A DNA stretch of 64,000 nt from Kosakonia radicincitans DSM 16656 (GCF_000280495.2 NZ_CP018016.1:3100001-3164000); one strand, 5' to 3'. Shown: positions 1 to 10,582, numbered from the stretch's first letter. A program made the numbers and translations. Notes: generated by a model not told the origin, from the sequence alone.

Positions 1-2
1 TC

Positions 3-623
3 GCCGCCCGCGAAGCGCGCAAAGCGCAGGTTCGCGCCCGCCAGTCAGAGAAAGCACAGCTCGCTGAAGCAAACACGGCAAGCGGTGAAACGGACGATCC
101 GCGCAAAGCGGCTGTCGAAGCCGCCATTGCCCGCGCGAAAGCGCGTAAAGCGGCGCAGGCTGAATCCCCGGTTGTCGAACAACCGCCGGAGCAGGCGCCT
201 GTCGATCCGCGCAAAGCTGCCGTTGAGGCAGCAATTGCCCGAGCGAAAGCGCGCAAAGCGGCGCAGGCTGAATCTCAGGTTGTCGAACAACCGCCGGAGC
301 AGGCGCCTGTCGATCCGCGTAAAGCTGCCGTTGAGGCAGCAATTGCCCGAGCGAAAGCGCGCAAAGCGGCGCAGGCTGAATCCCCGGTTGTCGAACAACC
401 GCCGGAGCAGGCACCTGTCGATCCGCGTAAAGCCGCTGTCGAAGCCGCCATTGCCCGCGCGAAAGCGCGCAAAGCAGAACAAACTCAGGCGCAGGTAGCG
501 GTAAATGAGGCATCACCGGTTCCGCAGGCCGCCAATGATGATCCGCGCAAAGCGGCTGTCGCCGCCGCCATCGCCCGTGTTCAGGCTAAAAAAGCCGCGC
601 AGCAAGCTGTTAACGAGGATTAA
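3..623 (+). CDS. rsxC: RsxC C-terminal part (5' truncated by window edge), electron transport complex subunit
   Basis: Only the last 206 codons are present, in the frame starting at base 3 and ending with TAA at 621-623; there is no internal start. The fragment is the Ala/Lys/Arg-rich tail of RsxC (RnfC family), the peripheral subunit that carries flavin and Fe-S sites in its missing N-terminal part. The Rsx complex keeps the SoxR [2Fe-2S] sensor reduced at the inner membrane. The tail contains a 36-residue unit beginning [15 protein letters not shown], three times in tandem, with further degenerate copies near the end. The next gene, rsxD, starts at the base after the stop. Identity rests on the tail style plus the rsxD-G-E-nth context, which is decisive. 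Confidence 0.95.
   Translation, partial: AAREARKAQVRARQSEKAQLAEANTASGETDDPRKAAVEAAIARAKARKAAQAESPVVEQPPEQAPVDPRKAAVEAAIARAKARKAAQAESQVVEQPPEQAPVDPRKAAVEAAIARAKARKAAQAESPVVEQPPEQAPVDPRKAAVEAAIARAKARKAEQTQAQVAVNEASPVPQAANDDPRKAAVAAAIARVQAKKAAQQAVNED
96..419 (+). repeat. 108-bp tandem repeat in rsxC (3 full copies plus partial fourth)
   Basis: Three direct repeats with an exact 108-bp period lie at 96-203, 204-311 and 312-419, each coding for 36 residues from [10 protein letters not shown] to PPEQAPV. A fourth, partial unit begins at 420 and diverges after about 50 bases; a weaker relic starts near 540. The period is a multiple of three, so copy-number change keeps the frame. Copies differ at only a few bases, which suggests recent duplication or ongoing homogenisation. 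Confidence 0.95.
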
Positions 624-1676
624 ATGGTTTTCCGAATCGCAAGTTCCCCCTATACCCATAACCAGCGTCAGACTTCACGCATTATGCTGTTGGTGACGCT
701 CGCCACCGTGCCTGGCATTGCCGCTCAACTGTGGTTTTTCGGTTGGGGAACCCTGATACAGATCATTCTCGCCATTGTCAGTGCCCTGGCAGCGGAAGCG
801 CTGGTGTTGTCGCTGCGTAAACAAAACGTGGGCGCAATTCTGGCGGATAACTCGGCGCTGTTAACCGGCTTGCTGCTGGCGATCAGTATTCCCCCTTTCG
901 CGCCGTGGTGGATGGTGGTGCTGGGTACGGTGTTCGCCGTCGTTATTGCCAAACAGTTATATGGCGGGCTTGGTCACAACCCATTTAACCCGGCGATGAT
1001 CGGTTACGTGGTACTGCTGATCTCTTTCCCTGTGCAAATGACCAGTTGGCTGCCGCCATACGAAATCGCCCATACCGTGCCGGGTTTTATGGATGCGGTA
1101 CAGGTGATCTTCAGCGGGCATACTGCAACGGGTGCCACCATGGAAACCCTGCGTATTGGCATTGATGGCGTCAGCCAGGCCACACCGCTGGATACCTTTA
1201 AAACATCACTGCATGCGGGTCACAGCGTTGAGCAGATCCTGCAATACCCGATCTACAGCGGTGTGCTGGCGGGCGCAGGCTGGCAGTGGGTTAACCTTGG
1301 CTATCTGGCCGGCGGGCTGTTCCTGCTGTGGCAGAAGACCATTCGCTGGCATATTCCGCTGAGCTTCCTGCTTTCGCTTGCGGTGTGCTCCACGCTTGGC
1401 TGGATCTTTTCCCCGCAATCGCTGGCTGCACCGCATCTGCATTTACTCTCCGGCGCAACCATGCTGGGCGCTTTCTTTATTTTGACCGATCCGGTAACCG
1501 CCTCCACTACCAACAAAGGGCGGCTGATTTTTGGCGCGCTGGCGGGTTTGCTGGTGTGGCTGATCCGCAGTTTTGGCGGCTATCCGGACGGCGTCGCCTT
1601 TGCCGTACTGCTGGCTAATATCACCGTACCGCTGATTGACTACTACACGCGTCCTCGCGTGTACGGGCATCGATAA
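624..1676 (+). CDS. rsxD: RsxD, membrane subunit of the Rsx electron transport complex
   Basis: 350 residues, an integral membrane protein of the RnfD/NqrB family with about nine to ten hydrophobic segments. The motif [10 protein letters not shown] near residue 275 carries the threonine that in this family binds FMN covalently through a phosphoester. It works with RsxA, B, C, E and G in the inner membrane to pass electrons and keep SoxR reduced. The start ATG immediately follows the rsxC stop codon with no gap, so translation is probably coupled. It is followed after 9 bp by rsxG. Length and sequence match the E. coli family closely. Confidence 0.97.
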   Translation: MVFRIASSPYTHNQRQTSRIMLLVTLATVPGIAAQLWFFGWGTLIQIILAIVSALAAEALVLSLRKQNVGAILADNSALLTGLLLAISIPPFAPWWMVVLGTVFAVVIAKQLYGGLGHNPFNPAMIGYVVLLISFPVQMTSWLPPYEIAHTVPGFMDAVQVIFSGHTATGATMETLRIGIDGVSQATPLDTFKTSLHAGHSVEQILQYPIYSGVLAGAGWQWVNLGYLAGGLFLLWQKTIRWHIPLSFLLSLAVCSTLGWIFSPQSLAAPHLHLLSGATMLGAFFILTDPVTASTTNKGRLIFGALAGLLVWLIRSFGGYPDGVAFAVLLANITVPLIDYYTRPRVYGHR

Positions 1677-1685
1677 GGAGTCGCC

Positions 1686-2306
1686 ATGCTAAAGACAATG
1701 CGTAAACATGGCGTGACGCTGGCGCTGTTCGCAGCAGGTTCTACCGGCCTGACAGCTGCCATTGATCAAATGACCAAAACCACGATTGCCGAGCAGGCCG
1801 CGCAGCAACAAAAAGCGCTGTTTGATCAGGTGATTCCCGGCGACAGCTATAATAATGCGCTGCAACAGAGCTGTTATCTGGTAAGCGATCCGGCGTTAGG
1901 TAAAGGCCAGCATCATCTGTGGATCGCTAAAAAAGATGAGCAGCCGGTGGCGGCAGTGATTGAAGCCACGGCACCCGACGGCTACTCTGGGGCAATTCAG
2001 TTACTGGTCGGTGCCGACTTTTCCGGCACCGTACTGGGTGTGCGCGTGACTGAGCATCATGAAACGCCGGGGCTGGGCGATAAAATCGAACTACGTATTT
2101 CTGACTGGATCACGCACTTTTCCGGGAAGCGAATTGAAGGTGCCACCGACCCGCATTTTGCGGTGAAAAAAGATGGCGGCGATTTCGATCAGTTCACGGG
2201 AGCCACCATTACCCCGCGCGCCGTGGTCAATGCGGTTAAACGTGCGGGTCTGTATGCAACGACGCTGCCTGAGCAGCTTTCCCGTTTACCGGGTTGTGGA
2301 GAGTAA
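1686..2306 (+). CDS. rsxG: RsxG, FMN-binding subunit of the Rsx complex
   Basis: 206 residues with one N-terminal hydrophobic anchor (residues about 8-25) and a periplasmic FMN-binding domain. The motif [12 protein letters not shown] near residue 178 holds the threonine that carries covalent FMN in RnfG/NqrC proteins. The start ATG at 1686 has a good ribosome site (AAGGAG) just upstream. It sits between rsxD and rsxE (3 bp gap to rsxE), as in E. coli. Confidence 0.97.
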   Translation: MLKTMRKHGVTLALFAAGSTGLTAAIDQMTKTTIAEQAAQQQKALFDQVIPGDSYNNALQQSCYLVSDPALGKGQHHLWIAKKDEQPVAAVIEATAPDGYSGAIQLLVGADFSGTVLGVRVTEHHETPGLGDKIELRISDWITHFSGKRIEGATDPHFAVKKDGGDFDQFTGATITPRAVVNAVKRAGLYATTLPEQLSRLPGCGE

Positions 2307-2309
2307 ACG

Positions 2310-3005
2310 ATGAGCGAAGTAAAAGACGTTATCGTCCAGGGGCTGTGGAAGAACAACTCCGCGCTGGTGCAGTTGCTCGGGATGTGCCCGCTGCTGGCGG
2401 TAACCTCCACGGCGACTAACGCTCTGGGTCTGGGGCTCGCTACCACGCTGGTCCTGACGCTGACCAATTTGTTTATTTCGCTGTTGCGTCGCTGGACACC
2501 CGCAGAGATCCGTATTCCTGTTTATGTAATGATTATCGCGTCCGTGGTCAGTGCGGTACAGATGCTGATTAACGCTTACGCTTTTGGTCTGTACCAGTCA
2601 TTGGGGATTTTTATCCCGCTGATCGTCACCAACTGTATCGTGGTCGGGCGCGCTGAAGCTTTCGCCGCGAAAAAAGGCCCGGCGTTATCGGCGCTGGATG
2701 GTTTTTCCATCGGCATGGGGGCAACCTGTGCGATGTTTGTTCTCGGCTCGCTGCGTGAAATTCTTGGCAACGGCACCCTGTTTGACGGCGCAGATGGTCT
2801 GCTCGGCAACTGGGCCAAAGTGCTGCGTATTGAAGTGTTTCATACCGATTCACCGTTTTTGCTGGCGATGTTGCCGCCCGGTGCATTTATCGGTCTGGGC
2901 ATGATGCTGGCAGTGAAATATCTGATCGATCAAAAAATGAAAAAGCGCCGGGAAGCCGCTGCTGCTGTTAGTGACGCTGCGCACTCGTCGCCCGGGAAGG
3001 CATAA
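2310..3005 (+). CDS. rsxE: RsxE, membrane subunit of the Rsx complex
   Basis: 231 residues, an all-helical inner-membrane protein of the RnfE/NqrD family with about six membrane segments and a charged C-terminal tail. It pairs with RsxA around a membrane Fe-S cluster site in the known complex. The final TAA overlaps the start ATG of nth by one base (TAATG), so the DNA-repair gene is translationally coupled to the operon, as in E. coli. Confidence 0.97.
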   Translation: MSEVKDVIVQGLWKNNSALVQLLGMCPLLAVTSTATNALGLGLATTLVLTLTNLFISLLRRWTPAEIRIPVYVMIIASVVSAVQMLINAYAFGLYQSLGIFIPLIVTNCIVVGRAEAFAAKKGPALSALDGFSIGMGATCAMFVLGSLREILGNGTLFDGADGLLGNWAKVLRIEVFHTDSPFLLAMLPPGAFIGLGMMLAVKYLIDQKMKKRREAAAAVSDAAHSSPGKA

Positions 3006-3640
3006 TGAACAAAGCAAAACGGCTGGAAATATTAACCCGTTTACGGGAAAACAACCCACATCCGACCACCGAACTCAATTTCAGTTCGCCGTTTGAACTG
3101 TTGATCGCCGTGCTGCTTTCCGCCCAGGCGACCGACGTCAGCGTCAATAAAGCCACCGCGCTGCTCTACCCGGTTGCCAATACGCCAGCCGCGATGCTGG
3201 CGTTGGGCGTTGAGGGTGTGAAGCAATACATCAAAACAATTGGCCTGTTTAACAGCAAAGCGGAAAACGTGATTAAAACCTGCCGTATTTTGCTGGAAAA
3301 ACATGGTGGCGAAGTGCCGGAAGATCGCGCCGCACTGGAAGCACTGCCGGGCGTCGGGCGCAAAACCGCCAATGTGGTACTCAACACCGCCTTTGGCTGG
3401 CCAACGATTGCCGTCGACACACACATCTTCCGCGTCTCTAACCGCACGCGTTTTGCGCCCGGTAAGAACGTTGAGGAAGTGGAAGAGAAGCTGCTGAAAG
3501 TGGTGCCGGCGGAGTTTAAAGTCGATTGCCACCACTGGTTGATCCTGCACGGGCGATACACCTGCATCGCCCGTAAGCCGCGCTGCGGCTCCTGCATTAT
3601 CGAAGATCTCTGCGAGTACGACGACAAAGCCGAACTCTGA
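3005..3640 (+). CDS. nth: Endonuclease III (DNA glycosylase/AP lyase)
   Basis: 211 residues, the E. coli length. It removes oxidised pyrimidines from DNA and cleaves the abasic site. Visible features are the helix-hairpin-helix LPGVGRKTANVV with the catalytic lysine (about K120), the catalytic aspartate in IAVDTHIFR (about D138) and the C-terminal [4Fe-4S] motif C-X6-C-X2-C-X5-C in CIARKPRCGSCIIEDLC. The gene is the last of the rsx operon. Co-transcription of an Fe-S repair enzyme with a redox complex is conserved in enterobacteria. Confidence 0.98.
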   Translation: MNKAKRLEILTRLRENNPHPTTELNFSSPFELLIAVLLSAQATDVSVNKATALLYPVANTPAAMLALGVEGVKQYIKTIGLFNSKAENVIKTCRILLEKHGGEVPEDRAALEALPGVGRKTANVVLNTAFGWPTIAVDTHIFRVSNRTRFAPGKNVEEVEEKLLKVVPAEFKVDCHHWLILHGRYTCIARKPRCGSCIIEDLCEYDDKAEL

Positions 3641-3646
3641 CCGCCG

Positions 3647-4072
3647 TCAGAACGGCCGGAATACCGCCAGCAGAATAATCACTGCCACCACGACGATAAT
3701 CAATGTGGTGGCATTGCGCACAGCGCCAGCCCCCTTCACCGCCTCACCTGCCGCCATCCGGCGTATCGTTGCAGAGAGAAAGCCGTGCAGCCCGGAAAGT
3801 ACAATCACGGCCACGATCTTCACGACCAGCCAGAGATGCGGAAACTGACCGTGAGCGATAACCATGATCGCCCCGGCAATCCACAGCAGCAACATCGCGG
3901 GGGTGACGACTTTGCGGCTCCAGCGACGTACCGCCAGCAGCAACCCAGCCGTTGAGGTTTTATCACTTTGCAGCGCGCTCCAGCCGGCAACCACAGCCAT
4001 CACCAACATGCCGCCAATCCAGACGATGGCGGAGACAATATGTAACGCATTGAGCCACGGGTGAAAGTTCAT
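3647..4072 (-). CDS. CopD-like small integral membrane protein
   Basis: 141 residues from the ATG at 4072, which has GGAG seven bases upstream; a longer frame to 4165 lacks such a site. The protein begins MNFHPWLNALHIVSAIVWIGG and has four predicted membrane helices. The histidine in the first helix and the WIGG turn resemble the CopD/HemJ-like membrane families, whose members include copper-resistance proteins and a protoporphyrinogen oxidase. Function here is not provable. It converges on nth, with 6 bp between stop codons, and has no obvious operon partner. This gene is not at this position in E. coli K-12. Confidence 0.75.
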   Translation of the reverse strand: MNFHPWLNALHIVSAIVWIGGMLVMAVVAGWSALQSDKTSTAGLLLAVRRWSRKVVTPAMLLLWIAGAIMVIAHGQFPHLWLVVKIVAVIVLSGLHGFLSATIRRMAAGEAVKGAGAVRNATTLIIVVVAVIILLAVFRPF

Positions 4073-4815
4073 TATTTGACTCCAGTAGAAAGGGACAGGC
4101 AGCAGTCTGCCAGCAGCGCGGCGGGATGTCATGAACAATGCGCGGCATAACGTTAAAAAAGCCATGGTTATTGCCTTTTTACCGTATGCGGAAGCAATGA
4201 AAATTGGCAGAACTTGCTGATTTTCAGCAGATAACTGATGTGATATTACTCACATCTCTGCACATTGCCCATCAAGTCGAATTAATGTTCGAAAAATGAT
4301 GAATTTGACAAATAATCGTTCACTTATGCGTATTCATTAAGACTTATCATTTTTTTAGAAGAAAAAAATACAACCGCAGTGTGATTATACTGACATTGCT
4401 AATGTGATGTTAAAAAAGAAGTTTATTGCCGGGAATTTCAGACCGTAGCGCAAAGTTTAGCCACTTATTTTCAAGACATATAACCATTAATGTTTGATAA
4501 ACCAGTCCAATACACTACATTATAAGCAAAATAGCAGAACATATAGCTAATGACGTAATCCTACCCTATGATCCCAGTGGAAAAATCCATCTTTATTACA
4601 TTGGTAAAATTTAACTCTGAATAACAAATACAATTACCGAGTAATGTAATGACAGAGATCTATGTAACAGAATATGTCAAAGGTATTGCCTGAAAGCCCA
4701 GGATAGTGAACATTACCCGCCGTTTCCCCTCCCAATATAACTATAAGCGTGATGAACTCTGGTTATTACGCGCTGAACACCCCCGTTAATATGGGATGTA
4801 AAAAAAGAGGTATAT
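4073..4815. other. 743-bp AT-rich intergenic region upstream of dtpA
   Basis: There is no convincing gene on either strand. The stretch is clearly richer in A+T than the flanks. It must hold the promoter and leader of dtpA (rightward) and the promoter of the CopD-like gene (leftward). dtpA in E. coli is controlled by OmpR, but I could not assign an OmpR site with confidence. Confidence 0.6.
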
Positions 4816-6318
4816 GTGTCAACTGCAAACAAACCAACCGAAAGCGTTAGCCTGAATGCTTTTAAACAACCGAAAGCGTTTTATCTGATTTTCTCGATCG
4901 AGTTATGGGAACGTTTTGGTTACTACGGCCTGCAAGGGATCATGGCCGTTTACCTGGTAAAACAGCTGGGTATGTCCGAAGCGGACTCGATTACGCTGTT
5001 CTCTTCCTTTAGCGCGTTGGTCTACGGCCTGGTCGCTATCGGCGGCTGGCTGGGCGATAAAGTCCTCGGTACCAAACGTGTGATTATGCTGGGCGCGATT
5101 GTGCTGGCGATCGGCTATGCACTGGTGGCATGGTCCGGCCATGACGCCGGTATCGTCTATATGGGTATGGCGGCTATCGCCGTCGGTAACGGGCTGTTCA
5201 AAGCCAACCCGTCTTCCCTGCTCTCTACCTGCTATGCCAAAGATGATCCGCGTCTGGACGGTGCATTTACCATGTACTACATGTCCGTTAACGTTGGCTC
5301 CTTCTTCTCTATGCTGGCAACGCCGTGGCTCGCCGCGAAGTTTGGCTGGAGCACGGCATTTGGTCTGAGCGTTGTCGGTCTGCTGATCACCATCGTTAAC
5401 TTCGCCTTCTGCAAACGCTGGGTGAAAAATTACGGTTCAAAACCGGACTTCGCACCGGTGCGCATGGGTTACCTGCTGGCGACCATCGTCGGTGTCGCCG
5501 TGCTGATTGCTATCGCAACCTGGCTGCTGCACAACCAGGGGATCGCCCGTATGGTACTGGGTGTTGTTGCGCTGGGTATTATCTGCATCTTCGCGAAAGA
5601 GACGTTCGCCCTGCAAGGCGCTGCACGTCGCAAAATGATTGTGGCCTTCATTCTGATGCTTCAGGCGATCGTTTTCTTCGTCCTGTACAGCCAGATGCCG
5701 ACGTCCCTGAACTTCTTTGCCATTCGCAACGTTGAACATACCCTGTTTGGCATCGCGTTTGAGCCGGAACAGTATCAGGCGCTGAACCCGTTCTGGATCA
5801 TTATTGGTAGCCCGATTTTGGCCGCAATCTACAACAAAATGGGCGATACGCTGCCGATGCCGCATAAATTTGCGATCGGTATGGTATTGTGCTCCGGCGC
5901 GTTCCTGGTTCTGCCGCTGGGCACCAAATTCGCTTCCGATGCCGGTATCGTCTCCGTGAACTGGCTGATTGCAAGTTACGCGCTGCAAAGTATCGGTGAA
6001 CTGATGATCTCCGGGCTGGGCCTGGCGATGGTTGCGCAGCTGGTACCGCAACGACTGATGGGCTTCATCATGGGTAGCTGGTTCCTGACGACTGCCGGTG
6101 CGAACATCATCGCAGGTTACGTCGCTAACCAGATGGCAATCCCGGAAAACGTGACCGACCCGCTGATGTCACTGGACATCTACGGTACTGTCTTCCTGCA
6201 GATTGGTATCGCCACAGCCGTGATTGCGGTGCTGATGATCCTGGCTGCACCGAAGCTGAACCGCATGACGCAGAGCGACGACAACGTGCGTGAAGCGTCG
6301 GAAACCGCAACAGCGTAA
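4816..6318 (+). CDS. dtpA: Dipeptide/tripeptide:proton symporter DtpA
   Basis: 500 residues, a proton-dependent oligopeptide transporter (POT/PTR family) with about 14 membrane helices. The signature [11 protein letters not shown] near residues 28-38 is the ExxERFxYY motif used in proton coupling, and [10 protein letters not shown] is the second family signature. It imports di- and tripeptides across the inner membrane. The start is GTG at 4816, preceded by AAGAGG and giving [13 protein letters not shown], which aligns with the E. coli N terminus. Also called tppB or ydgR. A strong terminator follows. Confidence 0.98.
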   Translation: MSTANKPTESVSLNAFKQPKAFYLIFSIELWERFGYYGLQGIMAVYLVKQLGMSEADSITLFSSFSALVYGLVAIGGWLGDKVLGTKRVIMLGAIVLAIGYALVAWSGHDAGIVYMGMAAIAVGNGLFKANPSSLLSTCYAKDDPRLDGAFTMYYMSVNVGSFFSMLATPWLAAKFGWSTAFGLSVVGLLITIVNFAFCKRWVKNYGSKPDFAPVRMGYLLATIVGVAVLIAIATWLLHNQGIARMVLGVVALGIICIFAKETFALQGAARRKMIVAFILMLQAIVFFVLYSQMPTSLNFFAIRNVEHTLFGIAFEPEQYQALNPFWIIIGSPILAAIYNKMGDTLPMPHKFAIGMVLCSGAFLVLPLGTKFASDAGIVSVNWLIASYALQSIGELMISGLGLAMVAQLVPQRLMGFIMGSWFLTTAGANIIAGYVANQMAIPENVTDPLMSLDIYGTVFLQIGIATAVIAVLMILAAPKLNRMTQSDDNVREASETATA

Positions 6319-6344
6319 TTGCTGCGGGGAGCACGAAATATTCA

Positions 6345-6375
6345 GCCGCTAACCCAGGTTAGCGGCTTTTTTTTT
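6345..6375 (+). terminator. Rho-independent terminator of dtpA
   Basis: GCCGCTAAC, loop CCAG, GTTAGCGGC (9-bp perfect stem, 6345-6366), followed by a run of nine T. It separates dtpA from gstA. Confidence 0.93.
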
Positions 6376-6426
6376 ATTCCGCGACGTAATAACCTAATGC
6401 CCGAAATTGACTATAAGGAAAGCATA

Positions 6427-7032
6427 ATGAAACTGTTTTACAAGCCCGGCGCCTGCTCGCTTGCATCGCACATTGCCCTGCGTGAAACCGGTAAAGACGT
6501 GACGCTGGTCAGCGTCGACCTGATGAAAAAGCGCCTGGAAAATGGCGACGACTTTTTTGCCATTAACCCGAAAGGCCAGATCCCTGCGCTTCAACTTGAT
6601 GACACCACGCTGGTGACGGAAGGCGTGGCAATCATGCAATATGTCGCCGACAGCGCACCGGACAGCCAGCTTCTGGCGCCGGTCGGTACGTTGCCGCGCT
6701 ACAAAACGCTGGAGTGGCTAAACTTTGTCGCGACCGAGCTGCATAAAGGCTTCACGCCGCTTTTCCGCCCGGATACGCCGGAAGAGTACAAACCGACGGT
6801 TCGCGCTCTGCTGGAGAAAAAGCTGCAATACGTGGACCAGTCCCTGGCGAATAGCGAGTGGATCAGCGGCGCGCGCTTCACTATTGCTGATGGCTACCTG
6901 TTTACGGTGCTGCGCTGGGCGCGCGCAGTGAAACTGAACATGGAAGGCCTGAGCCATATCGACGCGTACATGGCGCGTGTTGCCGCTCGTCCGGCCGTTG
7001 CGGCCGCGATGGCAGCGGAAGGTATTCAGTAA
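6427..7032 (+). CDS. gstA: Glutathione S-transferase GstA
   Basis: 201 residues from the ATG at 6427 (AAGGAAAG just upstream); a longer open frame back to 6319 runs through the dtpA terminator and is not the gene. It starts [18 protein letters not shown], the beta-class bacterial GST N terminus, where Cys10 of the GACS motif contacts glutathione. It conjugates or binds electrophiles with glutathione in the cytoplasm. The length equals the E. coli enzyme. It is flanked by terminators on both sides, so it is a single-gene unit. Confidence 0.97.
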   Translation: MKLFYKPGACSLASHIALRETGKDVTLVSVDLMKKRLENGDDFFAINPKGQIPALQLDDTTLVTEGVAIMQYVADSAPDSQLLAPVGTLPRYKTLEWLNFVATELHKGFTPLFRPDTPEEYKPTVRALLEKKLQYVDQSLANSEWISGARFTIADGYLFTVLRWARAVKLNMEGLSHIDAYMARVAARPAVAAAMAAEGIQ

Positions 7033-7084
7033 GCACTGATGGCCCGCGTGCGTTTGCGCGCGGCATTAATGCCAGTAAGAGAAA

Positions 7085-7107
7085 GGCGGGAAAATCCCGC
7101 CTTTTTT
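7085..7107. terminator. Terminator between convergent gstA and pdxY
   Basis: GGCGGGA, loop AAA, TCCCGCC (7085-7101) followed by TTTTTT. The preceding bases are GAAA rather than a long A run, so it serves gstA better than the leftward pdxY, which ends at 7109. Confidence 0.88.
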
Positions 7108-7108
7108 A

Positions 7109-7969
7109 TTACAGCAAGGTTGCGCTGAACAGATGTTCCGGTTTCGCGATCCTGTCCTGCGCTGCCACCACTTGCAGTTCGTACTCCTGCATGCCCTGAG
7201 TGGTCAGCATAATTTCATACACCGCAGCCGTTACATGCTCCAGCGCCTCACGTACCGATGCACCCTGCAGCAGCTTCACCAGTAACAGCCCGCTGGTGAC
7301 ATCGCCGACGCCAACCGGCTGACGCGCGCCGAAATCGACCAGCGGACGGCTGATGTGCCAGGCTTCCTGCGGCGTCACCAGCAGCATCTCAAAACGATCC
7401 GCGCTCAGACCGGCGCGCGCCAGATGTTTCACCAGAACAATTTGCGGCCCTTTCGCAATCAGTTCACGCGCGGCAGCGACCGCTTCCTGCACGCTATTCA
7501 CTGCATGTTCGCAAAGGATCTCCAGCTCAATCAGATTAGGCGCAATGATATCGCTGGCCGGTAACGCGTGGCGCAGATGGAATTCGGCGACGCCCGGCGC
7601 AACGATGCACCCTTTTTCGGGATGCCCCATCACCGGATCGCAGAAATATTTCGCCTGCGGATTGGCGGCTTTTACCTGACGCACGATACCGAGAATATGT
7701 TCGCCCTGCTCCGCCGACCCGAGATAGCCGCTTAGTACCGCGTCACAGCGCTGTAGCTGATCAATAGCGGCGATGCCCTGCACAATCTCCGTCAGATGCG
7801 CGGGCGGCATGACGCTACCGGTCCATTTGCCGTACTGGGTGTGGTTAGAAAACTGCACCGTATTCAGCGGCCAGACATTGGCGCCAAGGCGGCGCATCGG
7901 AAATTCAGCCGCACTGTTCCCCGCATGCCCAAAGACCACATGCGATTGAATGGCGAGGATGTTCTTCAT
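7109..7969 (-). CDS. pdxY: Pyridoxal kinase PdxY
   Basis: 286 residues, ribokinase superfamily. It phosphorylates pyridoxal to pyridoxal 5'-phosphate in the vitamin B6 salvage pathway. The motif [14 protein letters not shown] near residue 220 contains the catalytic aspartate and the anion-hole glycines. The N terminus [18 protein letters not shown] matches the E. coli protein almost residue for residue. It lies 70 bp downstream of tyrS, with a terminator-like hairpin between, and near pdxH, another B6 gene. Confidence 0.98.
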   Translation of the reverse strand: MKNILAIQSHVVFGHAGNSAAEFPMRRLGANVWPLNTVQFSNHTQYGKWTGSVMPPAHLTEIVQGIAAIDQLQRCDAVLSGYLGSAEQGEHILGIVRQVKAANPQAKYFCDPVMGHPEKGCIVAPGVAEFHLRHALPASDIIAPNLIELEILCEHAVNSVQEAVAAARELIAKGPQIVLVKHLARAGLSADRFEMLLVTPQEAWHISRPLVDFGARQPVGVGDVTSGLLLVKLLQGASVREALEHVTAAVYEIMLTTQGMQEYELQVVAAQDRIAKPEHLFSATLL

Positions 7970-7999
7970 TTTTGTAGCCTTGCAATGACGGGACGAAAA

Positions 8000-8023
8000 A
8001 GAAGGGAGTGATTTCTCACTCCC
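8000..8023 (-). terminator. Terminator downstream of tyrS
   Basis: On the minus strand GGGAGTGA, loop GAAA, TCACTCCC (8-bp stem, 8004-8023) is followed by TTCTTTTTC. It should end or attenuate tyrS transcription before pdxY. Confidence 0.8.
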
Positions 8024-8039
8024 CGGGATATGACGTGAA

Positions 8040-9314
8040 TTATTTCCAGCAGATCAGGCAGTAATTTTTCTTACCGCGACGCAGCAGCGTGTAGCGACCA
8101 AACAGGCGATCGCTGTCGGCGAAGGTGTATTCCGGATCGGACTGTTTTTCACCGTTGATGGTGACCGCATTGGAGGCGATGGTTTTACGCGCCTGGCCGC
8201 GGGATGGTTGCAGCTCGGAATCGACCAGCGCCTGCATCAGATCCGCACCTTTTTCCATCTCGACCATCGGCACGCCATCCTGCGCCAGCTGTTCGAAATC
8301 CGCTTCGCTCAGATCGCTCAGCGTGCCGTTAAACAGGCTTTCGGTGATGCGTTTTGCGGCAACCAGCCCCTCTTCGCCATGCACCAGTCGCGTGACCTGC
8401 TCGGCCAGCACATACTGTGCGCGCGGTGCTTTACCGCTGTTCTTGTCTTCTTCTTCCAGCGCGTTAATTTCGGCGATATCCATAAAGGTGAAGAATTTCA
8501 GGAAGCGATAAACATCGGCATCGGCGGTGTTGATCCAGAACTGGTAGAACTTGTACGGGCTGGTTTTCTTCGGATCCAGCCAGACCGCGCCGCCTTCGGT
8601 TTTACCGAATTTGGTGCCGTCAGCTTTGGTGATCAGCGGAACCGTCAGGCCAAATACCTGATTCTGGTGCAGACGACGGGTCAGGTCGATACCGGAGGTG
8701 ATGTTGCCCCATTGATCGGAACCGCCGATCTGCAACGCCACGCCGTGCAGCTTGTTCAGGCAGGCGAAGTCGTAACCCTGTAACAGGTTGTAGGAGAACT
8801 CGGTAAAGGAGATACCGACATCATCACGGTTCAGACGCTGTTTCACCGCTTCTTTGTTAATCATCTGGTTAACAGAGAAGTGTTTGCCGATATCGCGCAG
8901 GAAGGTCAGCACGTTCATGTTGCCGAACCAGTCGTAGTTGTTCGCCGCAATTGCGGAGTTGTCACCGCAGTCGAAATCGAGGAACGGTGCCACTTGCCGG
9001 CGGATTTTATCCACCCACTCCTGCACGGTCTCTTCGGTATTCAGTTTGCGCTCGGTCGCTTTAAAGCTCGGATCGCCAATCAGCCCGGTAGCGCCGCCTA
9101 CCAGCGCTACCGGCTTGTGGCCAGCCTGCTGGAAGCGTTTCAGGCATAACAATGGAACGAGATGCCCCAAATGCAAGCTGTCTGCGGTGGGATCGAAGCC
9201 GCAATAAAGCGCGATTGGCCCCTGCGCCAGTCGCTCTGCTAACGCTTCCTCATCCGTTACCTGAGCCACCAGGCCCCGCTCTTGCAATTGTTTAATCAAG
9301 TTACTGCTTGCCAT
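8040..9314 (-). CDS. tyrS: Tyrosyl-tRNA synthetase
   Basis: 424 residues from the ATG at 9314 ([10 protein letters not shown]), the E. coli length; the longer frame to 9359 has no homology. A class I synthetase that charges tRNA-Tyr. It shows the HIGH-type motif LHLGH near residue 50, the KMSKS-type motif KFGKT near residue 235 and a C-terminal S4 RNA-binding domain ending in [16 protein letters not shown]. It lies between pdxH and pdxY, as in E. coli. Confidence 0.98.
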   Translation of the reverse strand: MASSNLIKQLQERGLVAQVTDEEALAERLAQGPIALYCGFDPTADSLHLGHLVPLLCLKRFQQAGHKPVALVGGATGLIGDPSFKATERKLNTEETVQEWVDKIRRQVAPFLDFDCGDNSAIAANNYDWFGNMNVLTFLRDIGKHFSVNQMINKEAVKQRLNRDDVGISFTEFSYNLLQGYDFACLNKLHGVALQIGGSDQWGNITSGIDLTRRLHQNQVFGLTVPLITKADGTKFGKTEGGAVWLDPKKTSPYKFYQFWINTADADVYRFLKFFTFMDIAEINALEEEDKNSGKAPRAQYVLAEQVTRLVHGEEGLVAAKRITESLFNGTLSDLSEADFEQLAQDGVPMVEMEKGADLMQALVDSELQPSRGQARKTIASNAVTINGEKQSDPEYTFADSDRLFGRYTLLRRGKKNYCLICWK

Positions 9315-9456
9315 CAAATTCTCCATGTATAAAACGGAACTGCACCTTTGCCGGTACACGACTTTTCGCCAGATGCGAAAGGATACTTCAGGGGGGCAGA
9401 TAGAATAAAGCGCCGGAACACGGAGTACCAGCGCTTAACGCAACATTTTTCAGGGA

Positions 9457-10113
9457 TTACGGAGCGAGACGATCAATTTTCCAGGCGTCATTTTCACGCT
9501 GGTATAAAAAACGATCGTGCAGACGGTTAGCGCCGCCCTGCCAGAACTCCATCTGCTCAATGCTGACGCGAAAACCTCCCCAGAAACTGGGCAGCGGAAT
9601 TTCGCCCTGCTGGAACTTTTGCTTCAGTTCAAGAAACTTGCTTTCGAGGATACCGCGCGCGGAGATACGGCTGGATTGTTTAGAAACCCAGGCACCGATT
9701 TGACTGTCGCGCGGGCGGCTGTGAAAGTACTTCACCACTTCCAGCGTCGATAAGCGTTCTGCTTTACCGGTTACCATCACCTGACGTTCCAGCATATGCC
9801 ACGGGAACAGCAGACTGACCGCCGGATTATGCTCAATATGGTGCGCTTTACGGCTACCAAGGTTGGTATAAAACACCAGCCCTTTTTCATCATAATGCTT
9901 GAGCAGCACGATGCGCTGATAGGGCTGACCGTTTTCATCCACCGTTGCTACCACCATGGCAGTCGGATCGACGAGCTGGGCCTCGCAGGCTTGCCCTAAC
10001 CAGCGCTCAAAGAGTTTCAGCGGCTCTGCTGGCAGGTCGTTGCGGCGCAGACCGCCTTTTGTGTATTCACGGCGCAGATGCGCGATTTGCTGCAATTGAT
10101 CGTTATCAGACAT
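9457..10113 (-). CDS. pdxH: Pyridoxine/pyridoxamine 5'-phosphate oxidase
   Basis: 218 residues, identical in length to E. coli PdxH. The FMN enzyme that makes pyridoxal 5'-phosphate from PNP or PMP, the last step of de novo and salvage B6 synthesis. Visible signatures are [18 protein letters not shown] (FMN binding), [13 protein letters not shown] and the C-terminal ending [14 protein letters not shown]...WKIDRLAP. It is followed by tyrS after 142 bp. Confidence 0.98.
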   Translation of the reverse strand: MSDNDQLQQIAHLRREYTKGGLRRNDLPAEPLKLFERWLGQACEAQLVDPTAMVVATVDENGQPYQRIVLLKHYDEKGLVFYTNLGSRKAHHIEHNPAVSLLFPWHMLERQVMVTGKAERLSTLEVVKYFHSRPRDSQIGAWVSKQSSRISARGILESKFLELKQKFQQGEIPLPSFWGGFRVSIEQMEFWQGGANRLHDRFLYQRENDAWKIDRLAP

Positions 10114-10135
10114 GGCGTTAGCAAAAAATAATCAT

Positions 10136-10163
10136 CAGGGAGGGCTATTATGCGCCCCCCTGT
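10136..10163 (-). terminator. Probable terminator between mliC and pdxH
   Basis: An imperfect GC-rich hairpin (CAGGGAGGGC / GCGCCCCCCTG around TATTAT). On the minus strand it is followed by GATGATTATTTTTTG, a plausible T-rich tail. One mismatch in the stem lowers certainty. Confidence 0.6.
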
Positions 10164-10170
10164 GAAAATC

Positions 10171-10491
10171 TCAACGCTCTGGAATTAACTGACAGTTATT
10201 CAGCACGATGCGGTCACGTTTATAGACCGTCGCGCCGTTACCTTTCGACCAGAAAACATAAACGCCATCAGTATAGCGCGCGCCGGATGCCGATAACCCT
10301 TGTTGCAGCGTCAGTAGCTTGTCATCCCAGACGAAACTGGCCTGCTGGCGGGTACGGTTAATTTTCACGGTCAGGGGTTTTTCATCGCACTGGTAAACCA
10401 GCGTGTCGGTATGCATCCGTTCAACGAACTGGTTGTAATAACTACACCCGGCAAGCAGTGCGGGCAGGCAGGCAATCAGCAGTTTTTTCAT
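10171..10491 (-). CDS. mliC: Membrane-bound lysozyme inhibitor MliC (lipoprotein)
   Basis: 106 residues from the ATG at 10491. It has a lipoprotein signal [16 protein letters not shown] with the lipobox LAGC; the following residues SYY favour outer-membrane sorting. The mature part is the MliC/PliC beta-barrel domain, with the conserved YxCD(E) start VYQCDEK, and [17 protein letters not shown], where the serine loop blocks c-type lysozyme. It lies downstream of anmK with a 91-bp gap. Its C-terminal NNCQLIPER supplies the partner cysteine for a disulfide. Confidence 0.95.
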   Translation of the reverse strand: MKKLLIACLPALLAGCSYYNQFVERMHTDTLVYQCDEKPLTVKINRTRQQASFVWDDKLLTLQQGLSASGARYTDGVYVFWSKGNGATVYKRDRIVLNNCQLIPER

Positions 10492-10582
10492 TGGGTATCC
10501 CTGGACAGTCCTGGTCACGGAGGGCGAAACGCCCTCCTTAAATCCGGTCAGTCTAGCGATGTAACACCAAAGTAAAATTCGG

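Noticed and set aside
45..498. Repetitive open frames on both strands in the rsxC tail, superficially like a repeat-array gene or CRISPR
   Set aside because: The 108-bp units are contiguous, have no spacers, and code in the rsxC frame; the other frames stay open only because the repeat lacks stops.
8208..8783. A 191-codon open frame antisense to tyrS
   Set aside because: Composition is that of a complementary-strand shadow and there is no start signal.
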